From Nocardioides agariphilus (GTDB lineage Bacteria > Actinomycetota > Actinomycetes > Propionibacteriales > Nocardioidaceae), in contig NZ_JADKPO010000013.1 in NCBI RefSeq assembly GCF_015352445.1, positions 1 to 64,000 of the forward strand: DNA of 64,000 nucleotides. The letters run 5' to 3'. Within the stretch, counting starts at the first letter, position 1, and every line of letters begins with the position of its first letter. The notes below the pieces were generated by a model, which was given only the letters and a program-made list of their open reading frames with translations, made no database searches and was not told where the DNA came from. Positions 49,004-55,129 of the stretch are shown piece by piece. Made by a program: the position numbers and the translations under genes.

Positions 49004-50367
49004 TGGCACGACGTAAGACAGGGCCGCGCGCTTGGGTACGCGTGAGCCAGCGCACCAAGGCCAAGAACATCCCTGCGAACAAGCGCCGTTGGGAAGTTCT
49101 GTACGAGGACCCCAACGCCGACCCGCCATTCAAGAAGCGGACCAAGGGCGGCTTCCAGACGAAGGCAGCCGCCGAGCGCTGGCGTGACGAGGAGTCTCCG
49201 GCCGCCAAGCACAACGCCGGTCAGCCCTGGGTCGATCCCAGTCGGGGCGATGTCACGTTCCAGGCCGTCGCGGAGGAGTGGCTGGCGACGTACACGAGCA
49301 AGTCGGGCAAGGCGCGCGGCTACAGCCAGCACGCCGCGATCATCACCGGCCCCAAGTCCCTCGTCCGTACCGCGTTCGGCCACCGGCGCATCGGGGACAT
49401 CACTCACGGCGACGTGGCCGCGTGGCTCGCTGCCCAGACCGCGAGCCGAGCGCCGAGCACGGTGCGTCACAACTTCTACACGCTGCGGCGGGTGATCCGG
49501 TATGCGGTCGCCAACGGGCTGATCATGCGGGACCCGACCATTGCCCTCTCCCTCCCCGAGCAGCGGGACGTGCACACGCAACAGGCCGACCGGGTTATCC
49601 CGAGCACCGCGCAGGTGCTCGCCCTCATCGCGGCGACCCCTGAGCCCTGGTCGATGTACGTCCGGCTGGCCGCCGCGACCGGCATGAGGCCCGAAGAACT
49701 CGCGGCGCTGCAACTGCGGGACCTCTCCGACGACAACGCGACGATCACGGTGCGCCGGGTTCGCGTGAAGGGCAGAGACGGCCGCACGTGGATCTATGAG
49801 GATCTGCCTAAGACCAAGCGCAGCCGCCGAAGCATCGACTTGGACGACTTCACGGCTCAGCACCTGCGCGCGTATCTCGAGACGATGCACGAGCTTGCAA
49901 CGCGATGGTTCACGGCTCACCCTGACCGCGTGCACCCCGGCGACCGGCTGCCGCTCTTCCCCCATGCCGGCGACTTCCGTCGTGGCGGTCGGCAACGCAA
50001 GACCGGCACCGATCTGGAGTGGCTGGAGTGGGTCGATGCTGACGGCGAGCCGAGCCCGTTGCGTCACGGCTGGTTCACGATGCGCTACTGGTCGGACCTT
50101 CTCGACGCGGCGAAGGTGCCGAGCACCGTCCGGTTCTATGATCTCAGGCACTTCCACGCATCATGGCTGGTTGCGCAGATTGGTCGCCAAGGCGCGCTGA
50201 CCATCGTGGAGATCAGTCAGCGGCTCGGTCATGCGTCGACCAAGATGACGCTCGACCGCTACGCCCACGCCACGCCCGGCCGTGACAAGCGCAACGCCAC
50301 CGCCGCGATGTGGGAGACGCCCGACACGAACGTCGTCGCCCTCGACCGGACGGCGCGACCTGCATAG
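49003..50367 (+). CDS. int: Tyrosine site-specific integrase
   Basis: The 454-residue protein has an arm-binding N-terminal domain (about 1-75), a core-binding domain (about 85-190) and a catalytic domain. Catalytic residues are Arg229 in AATGMRPEEL, a Lys in PKTKRSRRS near 270, the box FYDLRHFHASW with Arg382, His410 in RLGHAS and the nucleophile Tyr420 in MTLDRYAHA. The position that is His in most of the family (HxxR) is Tyr379 here. ATG at 49003 overlaps the previous stop by one base. It would act at the 45-bp tRNA site that bounds the element. It is not at the very end of the element; cargo lies between it and attR. Confidence 0.96.
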   Translation: MARRKTGPRAWVRVSQRTKAKNIPANKRRWEVLYEDPNADPPFKKRTKGGFQTKAAAERWRDEESPAAKHNAGQPWVDPSRGDVTFQAVAEEWLATYTSKSGKARGYSQHAAIITGPKSLVRTAFGHRRIGDITHGDVAAWLAAQTASRAPSTVRHNFYTLRRVIRYAVANGLIMRDPTIALSLPEQRDVHTQQADRVIPSTAQVLALIAATPEPWSMYVRLAAATGMRPEELAALQLRDLSDDNATITVRRVRVKGRDGRTWIYEDLPKTKRSRRSIDLDDFTAQHLRAYLETMHELATRWFTAHPDRVHPGDRLPLFPHAGDFRRGGRQRKTGTDLEWLEWVDADGEPSPLRHGWFTMRYWSDLLDAAKVPSTVRFYDLRHFHASWLVAQIGRQGALTIVEISQRLGHASTKMTLDRYAHATPGRDKRNATAAMWETPDTNVVALDRTARPA

Positions 50368-50434
50368 GGGACTCAGGCCAGCGAATCGGTCGGGCGGGTG
50401 AGTCCCCGTGGCTCGCATTGTCTCCAAGTCCTGT

Positions 50435-50466
50435 GTTTGGATCCATGTATAGTGGGACATCCAAAC
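50435..50466 (+). promoter_or_regulatory. Operator-like promoter of the two-gene cassette
   Basis: GTTTGGAT (50435-50442) and ATCCAAAC (50459-50466) form a perfect 8-bp inverted repeat spaced by 16 bp, which encloses TATAGT at 50448-50453, a good -10 hexamer. It ends 17 bp before the start codon at 50484 (GGGGAGA ribosome binding site). A dimeric repressor bound to both halves would cover the -10 element. The nearest candidate to bind it is the winged-helix protein encoded just downstream. Confidence 0.6.
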
Positions 50467-50483
50467 ATCACGGGGAGACGAGC

Positions 50484-51080
50484 ATGAGTGAACAGTTGGA
50501 AGACTCGGGCGTGAAGGTGGACCTCACACTCGACGGCGGAGGGCTCTCGTTCAAGAGGGCTGTCCCCGAGGCGGTTGCGCTGAAGATCATGGCTCTGGCT
50601 ATGGGGGCATCTGTGAACCTCGGTCAGACTCCAAGCACGGCGCGACGGCCTACGCCTGAGCCAGAGACCGATCTCGACTCCGCCGAGGACAAGGACACGA
50701 ACACGTTCACCCCACTCGACGAGTCTGTCGGTGAGTTCGTCCACCGTCACGGCGCGACGCGAAACGTGGAGAAGATCGCCGCCATCGCCATGTACCTCAC
50801 GACGGGCGGCCAGGAACGCTTCACCTCCGAGCAGTTGAAGGAGCAGTTCCCCAAGGCTGGCGAGAAGGTTCCTGGGAACTACCCCAGGGACTTCCGATGG
50901 GCTGTGCAGAGCAAGTGGATCGCTGAGGATCACCAGAGGGCGAAGCACTTCTACATCACCAACTCTGGCAAGAACGCCGTGAACAGCAAGTTCTCCAAGG
51001 ACGTCCGGAAGGCGAGCAACCTGAAGACCGGCAAGAAGCGCTCGTCGTCCGCGTCGAAGAGTGCTGACAGCGCCGAGTGA
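50484..51080 (+). CDS. Winged-helix-like protein of a two-gene cassette (family unknown)
   Basis: The 198-residue product starts with a strand-rich segment VDLTLDGGGLSFKRAVPEAVALKIMALAMG (12-41), has an acidic disordered linker (50-78), a winged-helix-like part (about 84-168: VEKIAAIAMYLTTGGQERFTSEQLKEQF and DFRWAVQSKWIAEDHQRAKHFYITNSGKNAV), and a Lys/Ser-rich tail. I do not recognise the family. It begins a cassette with its own operator-like promoter and overlaps the next gene in TGATG. It could be the regulator of the pair, a sensor, or an antitoxin-like partner. Confidence 0.6.
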   Translation: MSEQLEDSGVKVDLTLDGGGLSFKRAVPEAVALKIMALAMGASVNLGQTPSTARRPTPEPETDLDSAEDKDTNTFTPLDESVGEFVHRHGATRNVEKIAAIAMYLTTGGQERFTSEQLKEQFPKAGEKVPGNYPRDFRWAVQSKWIAEDHQRAKHFYITNSGKNAVNSKFSKDVRKASNLKTGKKRSSSASKSADSAE

Positions 51081-51826
51081 TGGTGTCGTCAGACGGGTTC
51101 CCGACGGAGGCGCCGGGCGATGTCCCCGGCATTCACGACCTTGACTCAGATGCACTCCAGTGTTTGTGGGTGCTCCATGTGAGCAAGGAGGCCCTTGACG
51201 CGCCTTGGATGACACCCGGAGAGATCGAGGTCGTGACCCGCGACGCGTTTGGCCTGAGCATCCCGCGGCAACGCATCGCGGGTCTGCTGACCGGAGTCCC
51301 CAAGGCGGTGAGCAAGAAGCGCATCAATGGGAAGTTCTACTTCCAGATCATGAAGGCCGGGGTAGAGGCCTTGGGGACGACCACGCAGTCAGTCGTGTTC
51401 GTTGATCCAGCGCAAGCCCTTACCCACATTCGGCAGGTTGAAGACCTCTTCCGGGGTCTCAAGGGAGTCGTTTGTGTATGCGACCCCTACGTGGACGGGC
51501 GAACGCTCGACTACCTCGCCGAGTGTGGAGACGCCACCGGGATCAGGTTGCTCACTGCAAACATCTCGAAGCCTGGCCCGATGAGGCGCGACCTTCGAGC
51601 CTTCGCGCAACAGCATGGTGCGTTACCCATCGAGGTTCGGCAGGCCGCGCAGGGCACCCTCCACGACCGATACATCGTTGATGACGACGGACTGCTCATC
51701 ATTGGGACCAGCCTGAACTCGTTCAGTCGCAAGCAGAGCTTTGTGGTGAGCGCGGGTCCAGACGTGCGGGCCTCCGTTCTCCAGGCATTCGACGCGGTGT
51801 GGCGGATCAGCCCTGCGTTCCAGTAG
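51080..51826 (+). CDS. PLD-like phosphodiesterase-fold protein, putative effector of the cassette
   Basis: The 248-residue protein has an N-terminal half (about 20-105) with an HTH-like pattern (TPGEIEVVTRDAFGLSIPRQRIAGLLTGVPKAVSKKRINGKFYFQI) and a C-terminal part (about 108-248). That part has GVVCVCDPYVDGRTLDYLAECG and the active-site-like LHDRYIVDDDGLLIIGTSLNSFSRKQSF, with H195, R197 and D202, an HxRx4D variant of the phospholipase-D HxKx4D motif. Similar domains occur at the C-terminus of MIT_C and ORF6N-type proteins. A single HxR(x4)D copy implies dimer formation if catalytic. It could cleave nucleic acid or bind a ligand. GTG at 51077 is also possible. The previous gene overlaps it, so the pair acts together. 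Confidence 0.65.
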   Translation: MVSSDGFPTEAPGDVPGIHDLDSDALQCLWVLHVSKEALDAPWMTPGEIEVVTRDAFGLSIPRQRIAGLLTGVPKAVSKKRINGKFYFQIMKAGVEALGTTTQSVVFVDPAQALTHIRQVEDLFRGLKGVVCVCDPYVDGRTLDYLAECGDATGIRLLTANISKPGPMRRDLRAFAQQHGALPIEVRQAAQGTLHDRYIVDDDGLLIIGTSLNSFSRKQSFVVSAGPDVRASVLQAFDAVWRISPAFQ

Positions 51827-52147
51827 CCGCACGCCTGACGGTGGAACCCCCTGCCGACCGCCCCGACCCCCCAGCGGCGAGCCCGCCGCACAGCGTGCGG
51901 CCAGCGAGCCCGCCGTACGCGCGGACTGCATTCGCCCTCTAGGCGGATCCGGGGCTTCTCGACCGGACCCCGCCCCACCGATAGCCCTCGCAATCCGCCT
52001 ACGGCCCACCTACGTCCGCCCTCGGATGCGAATCGACCCCGGCGCGGTCTGCTAGCGGAGTCGGTTCCCAGGGACGCGGGAAGGTCACCGCCGCCGAGAG
52101 CTTGGGACGCCCGCTCTGCGGCATGAGCGGATAGTTCGGCCCGTCGG
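51827..52147. other. Non-coding spacer with palindromic repeats
   Basis: This 321-bp stretch has no trusted gene. It contains one copy of the CGGCATGAGCG motif (52119-52129) and a hairpin-forming sequence at 52033-52068 (GACCCCGGCGCGG and CGGAGTCGG). A related copy of the second occurs at 53466-53502 (GACCCGGCGCGG to CGGGGTCGG). These look like small dispersed palindromes. Confidence 0.5.
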
Positions 52148-52162
52148 ATGCATACTCGGGTC

Positions 52163-52612
52163 ATGTACGTCTGCCGGGTTGTCGCGGCGTCCGTATCAAT
52201 CCTCACCTTGACAGCCTGCGCATCGGGCACCGACGGGACGGCGACCAGCAGCGCCCCGGCACCTAGCCCAGACGCAATGGCGATCGCTGCGGGCGAGTCC
52301 GCCATGGAGGGAACGAACGGACACGACGCGACGATCGACAACGCCTACTGGTGGCTCACCGACACCGGCCCCGTCGCGTTCGAGGACTCCAACTTCAAGG
52401 GTCGATGTGCGGCGGCCTCGGTCATGCACGTGTCGCTGATTGGCGAGTTCCCTCGCATCTCCGTGCTGCCGCCCCCCGGCCTTGACGCCGGACCGGTGAC
52501 GCAGGTCGACCTGCTGGCCGACAGCGAGACTGGCGAGGTATGCCGACTGTCCGTCCGTACCGAGGTGGCCGAGCCGCCTGGCCGCGCAACCGGTTTCACC
52601 TGGCCCACCTGA
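52163..52612 (+). CDS. Small lipoprotein (cargo)
   Basis: The 149-residue product begins MYVCRVVAASVSILTLTACASG, a lipoprotein signal with TLTAC lipobox. A Ser/Ala/Pro linker follows, then a compact domain with two Cys (GRCAAAS and GEVCRLS) that may form a disulfide. ATG at 52148 is also in frame. No family was recognised. It lies between two copies of the CGGCATGAGCG motif. Confidence 0.6.
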   Translation: MYVCRVVAASVSILTLTACASGTDGTATSSAPAPSPDAMAIAAGESAMEGTNGHDATIDNAYWWLTDTGPVAFEDSNFKGRCAAASVMHVSLIGEFPRISVLPPPGLDAGPVTQVDLLADSETGEVCRLSVRTEVAEPPGRATGFTWPT

Positions 52613-52661
52613 GAGACGCCCCCGCCCGGACAGCGGCATGAGCGTGCGGGTCGTGGGTCCG

Positions 52662-53120
52662 TCAGACGCGTTCCTGCTGCAACACGTCTGTGCCCGACGC
52701 AACCACGTCTGCCACCCACTCGGTCGGCGGACAGTCCGGGCCGTTGGGCTGCGACTTGACCGGCTGCACCGTGAGCCGCCCCTGGTAGACGATGTCGCCG
52801 TCCGTGGTCGAGACCGTCAACGTGACCGGAACGGGGCTGGTGTCTTGAAGCAGGTCGGGGGCGACTCTCATGCCGTTGTGTGGGCGCTGTTCGGTGGCTC
52901 GCCGGGTTTCGCAGGTGTCCTCGACGCAAGCCTCAACCCGCAGCACCTCGCCGGGGTGTGCGGCAACCACCTCGCTGAACACGAAGCCCACACCCGAGAC
53001 TGCACCGATCTGGTTGCAGAAGGTGTCGTCCCCACCGCAACCCGCCAATCCCACCAGTGCGGCAACGACCAGGGCAGGGCTCCAAATGGTCGAGCGTGCG
53101 CGGAGCCAGCCTGCCCTCAT
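52662..53120 (-). CDS. Lipoprotein (cargo)
   Basis: Reading from ATG at 53120, the 152-residue product starts MRAGWLRARSTIWSPALVVAALVGLAGCGGD, with LAGC as lipobox. The mature domain is beta-rich with Cys in FCNQIG, ACVEDTCETR and DCPP, so disulfides are likely. ATG at 53174 is in frame but would put a long hydrophilic part before the signal. It lies between copies 2 and 3 of the motif. Its function is unknown. Confidence 0.6.
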   Translation of the reverse strand: MRAGWLRARSTIWSPALVVAALVGLAGCGGDDTFCNQIGAVSGVGFVFSEVVAAHPGEVLRVEACVEDTCETRRATEQRPHNGMRVAPDLLQDTSPVPVTLTVSTTDGDIVYQGRLTVQPVKSQPNGPDCPPTEWVADVVASGTDVLQQERV

Positions 53121-53190
53121 TGGTCCAGGATCGCAGGCACAACCGCCCCCGTTTGGATAACCGCTCAGCGGCATGAGCGGGCGTCTGGGC

Positions 53191-53406
53191 TCAGTCCTTA
53201 GTCGAGGACTCGGCGTCAGTCCTCATTGCTTGCAGGACGGCCCGGAGCGGTCGGACGAGCAGCAACGGGGCCATGACGAGGAATGCCGCTATCGCGAACA
53301 GCGTGGGCCACACCAAGTAGTCGTCGTCCCACAGGTAGGAAGCGACTGTGCCGACCAGGCACAACCCGAATGCGGGATATGCGAACCACGCGTACCGCTC
53401 CCACAT
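53191..53406 (-). CDS. Small membrane protein (cargo)
   Basis: The 71-residue product has two hydrophobic helices, WFAYPAFGLCLVGTVASYLW (7-26) and VWPTLFAIAAFLVMAPLLLV (32-51), and a short charged tail. Two-helix proteins of this size can be holin-like or immunity proteins, but none can be assigned. It lies between copies 3 and 4 of the CGGCATGAGCG motif. Confidence 0.55.
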   Translation of the reverse strand: MWERYAWFAYPAFGLCLVGTVASYLWDDDYLVWPTLFAIAAFLVMAPLLLVRPLRAVLQAMRTDAESSTKD

Positions 53407-53511
53407 GAGTCTCAGCCTAGTTGGCGGCCCCGGAGGCGTGTGCGCTCATCGGCATGAGCGGGCGTGATCCGACCCGGCGCGGACGGCTACCGGGGTCGGT
53501 TCGGAGGTCGG

Positions 53512-53733
53512 TCAGATGATCGGGTAGTTGGTACCGCAACCGACGCACGTCCACTCGTCGTCGTTGGGGAGAGGGAGCCACTTCTCCGGCTTGCCCTTCA
53601 CCCGGCCAAGGGTTCCGGCGTTGGCTGCTCCGTGCACGCCGCTCACCCGGTTGCGGGCTCCGCATGAACAGACGGCGCTGTAGCGGCGTGTGGGGTTGAA
53701 CTGGTTGCGGTCGTAGATGCGAGGGCGGGTCAC
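53512..53733 (-). CDS. Small zinc-ribbon protein (cargo)
   Basis: The 73-residue product contains SAVCSCGARNRVSGVHG and WTCVGCGTNYPII, two Cys-x-Cys/Cys-x2-Cys knuckles of a zinc ribbon. GTG at 53733 overlaps the stop of the previous gene in GTGA, which fixes the start and implies coupling. No family was recognised. It may bind nucleic acid or a partner protein. Confidence 0.6.
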   Translation of the reverse strand: MTRPRIYDRNQFNPTRRYSAVCSCGARNRVSGVHGAANAGTLGRVKGKPEKWLPLPNDDEWTCVGCGTNYPII

Positions 53734-54050
53734 TTGGTCGCAGCCTTCTTCGCCGGGACGGTGGCCTTGCCCTTGACGTTGCGGGTGTCGGGCTTCCGGG
53801 TGGCCTTGGGGGCGGGGATGGGCAAGCGGTCGCCGATGATCTTTTCGGCCTTGCCCGCCGCGATGTGCGCGCACATCGCGCAGAAGTCCTGCGGGTGAGA
53901 GCCGGTGACCCACGCCTTGCCCCGGTTGGGCGCGATCGTCTCCTCGCCGTGGTTCAGGCAAGTCGAGCGCCAGGCGTCGCCGTCCTTCCGGGTCCAGGTG
54001 GTCGCGCCGGTCGAGCGGGCGATGGCGTGGCGGACAGGTGTCTCAGGCAT
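53730..54050 (-). CDS. Small Cys/His protein with a Lys-rich tail (cargo)
   Basis: The 106-residue product has STCLNHGEETIAPNRGKAWVTGSHPQDFCAMCAHIAAGKAEKIIGDRL, with C-x2-H and C-x2-C pairs that could bind one zinc. A Lys/Ala/Thr-rich tail of about 35 residues follows, typical of DNA-binding small proteins. ATG at 54050 is preceded on the minus strand by GGAGG, which rules out the longer frame upstream. It is coupled to the zinc-ribbon gene. Confidence 0.6.
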   Translation of the reverse strand: MPETPVRHAIARSTGATTWTRKDGDAWRSTCLNHGEETIAPNRGKAWVTGSHPQDFCAMCAHIAAGKAEKIIGDRLPIPAPKATRKPDTRNVKGKATVPAKKAATK

Positions 54051-54221
54051 GGGAGCCTCCATCTTCAGATGGTTGCCAGTTGCAACCAAATGTCGCGACG
54101 CTACGCCAGCGTCATGGCGATGGAAACCCGTGCAGGTCGGCGTGCAGACCCGTAACGGAGGGCTGTCGGCGCCGTTGCATACATTGAGGCAACTGGTTGA
54201 CATCGACGAAGGGAAGCGCGA
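54051..54221. promoter_or_regulatory. Divergent region with repeated GTTGC/GCAAC half-sites
   Basis: On the side of the minus-strand pair is GGTTGC (54071-54076) and GCAACC (54082-54087). On the side of the plus-strand pair is GTTGC (54174-54178) and GCAAC (54189-54193). The same regulator might bind both sides. The related TAGTTG/CAACTA lies upstream of the serine recombinase at 48064-48082. Confidence 0.4.
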
Positions 54222-54539
54222 ATGAGATTCTCGGCCGGCAAGACGGACGGACCGCAGTACTCGTGGTGGCTCTATGGAGACAACGGTGAGTTGGTCGCGT
54301 GGGCAGGGGAGACGTTCCCAACCGATGCCAACGCCCGCCGCGCCGCGGAGGCGTTCAAGGCAGGTGCCAAGACGGCTCGGTACGACATTTATGCCGACAC
54401 CGGCAACAAGTGGCGGTGGCGAGCTTGGCGTTCCAGCGACAAGGTCGCGTCTTCGGGTGAGTCGTTCGCCAGCCAGTCGAACGCGCAGCGGGCCGCCGAC
54501 AACGTGCGTGACAACGCCGGAAACGCCACAGGCCCGTGA
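54222..54539 (+). CDS. YegP/DUF1508 family protein
   Basis: The 105-residue protein has two tandem DUF1508 units: KTDGPQYSWWLYGDNGELVAWAGETFPTDANARRAAEAFK near 7-46 and YDIYADTGNKWRWRAWRSSDKVASSGESFASQSNAQRAADNV near 54-95. Each has strand, W-R/W pattern and a G-E-x-F/S turn before a helix. The domain is small and widespread in bacteria and plasmids, and its role is not established. The next gene starts in its last codons. Confidence 0.8.
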   Translation: MRFSAGKTDGPQYSWWLYGDNGELVAWAGETFPTDANARRAAEAFKAGAKTARYDIYADTGNKWRWRAWRSSDKVASSGESFASQSNAQRAADNVRDNAGNATGP

Positions 54540-54541
54540 GC

Positions 54542-54820
54542 ATGACGAACTTGTACACGAAGAACGGTCGGCCACTGCAGCGCAGCGGTGATCAACTGTG
54601 GTCGCGATCGGGCGTCTACCTCGGCCGCATCAGCGGCGACAGGGTCTACGACACAAACGGCCGCTATGCCGGGACGATCGACGGCGACCGTGTGGTGTAC
54701 CGCTCCACGGACAGCGCGAGCGTGGGTAGCACGTCGTCAGCGGCGCCAGTCGTTGGCTCGGCGGCTGCGTCGTTGGTGGGTTCGGCCATTTGGGGCGACG
54801 AGCCAGACTTCCCCGACTGA
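54542..54820 (+). CDS. Small beta-repeat protein with a C-terminal hydrophobic segment
   Basis: The 92-residue product has three similar beta units near 1-50, YTKNGRPL, GDRVYDTNGRYAGTIDGDRVVYR. These units resemble the so-called 4-fold beta flower proteins, although membership was not verified. A Ser/Ala-rich part near 60-80 follows. ATG at 54542 was selected; GTG 54536 overlaps the previous stop. The stop is about 170 bp before attR, and it is the last gene of the element. Confidence 0.55.
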   Translation: MTNLYTKNGRPLQRSGDQLWSRSGVYLGRISGDRVYDTNGRYAGTIDGDRVVYRSTDSASVGSTSSAAPVVGSAAASLVGSAIWGDEPDFPD

Positions 54821-54987
54821 CCGCGCTCCTCTGGCGCTCCGGCATCACCGGCAACCCACCGTCGCGGCGTTGCCTGAGGTCGGGTGGGGTACGCGCTTGC
54901 AGAAACCCCAGGTTGACCAGTGGGAACGCTGAATCCACGTGTGGCCCGACGCCGGACCGCCGCGGACCCCTACAGATCGACTCCTCG

Positions 54988-55032
54988 GCCTTAAAAGCGA
55001 TCCAGTCTGGGTTCGAACCCCAGCGGGGGCAC
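54988..55032 (+). repeat. attR: 45-bp copy of the tRNA 3' half
   Basis: This is identical to 42581-42625. There is no 5' half of the tRNA upstream, so this copy cannot make a tRNA. It closes the element; chromosomal sequence continues with anmK. Confidence 0.95.
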
Positions 55033-55129
55033 CTCCCAGAGGTGGCCGATTCGGTGGGAGATCGTCGGAATCCGCCCGCAACGCGTTGACTTGGCCTCAG
55101 ACTGTCGCCCCAAGGGGAGGTGGGGGTCG

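Larger units (their letters stand above)
52119..53460. repeat. Four copies of CGGCATGAGCG separating cargo genes
   Basis: The 11-bp core is found at 52119-52129, 52634-52644, 53169-53179 and 53450-53460. Copies 1, 3 and 4 can form hairpins with CCGCTC/GAGCGG, CCGCTCA/TGAGCGG and CGCTCAT/ATGAGCG. They lie directly between the small genes, so each of the genes at 52163, 52662 and 53191 is flanked by a copy. Confidence 0.7.
42581..55032 (+). mobile_element. Integrative element of 12.4 kb in a tRNA gene
   Basis: A perfect 45-bp direct repeat bounds the region at 42581-42625 and 54988-55032. It contains a tyrosine integrase (49003), an excisionase-like HTH protein (42965), TOPRIM and RepA-like replication proteins, a terminase-small-subunit-like protein, a serine recombinase and cargo. 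The tRNA's 5' half lies at the left end, so the integrated element rebuilds a complete tRNA gene there. Genes for capsid, tail, large terminase, relaxase or TraB-type transfer are absent from what I can see. The native right-hand flank is anmK (55130), which must have followed the tRNA before insertion. Confidence 0.93.

Noticed and set aside
54988-55032. Second tRNA with anticodon TAA
   Set aside because: Only the 3' 45 bases exist here; no 5' acceptor strand or D-arm can be formed. It is the attR copy.
42581-55032. Conjugative element (AICE) or complete prophage
   Set aside because: I looked for TraB/FtsK-like ATPase, relaxase, capsid, portal, tail and lysis genes and found none in the readable proteins.
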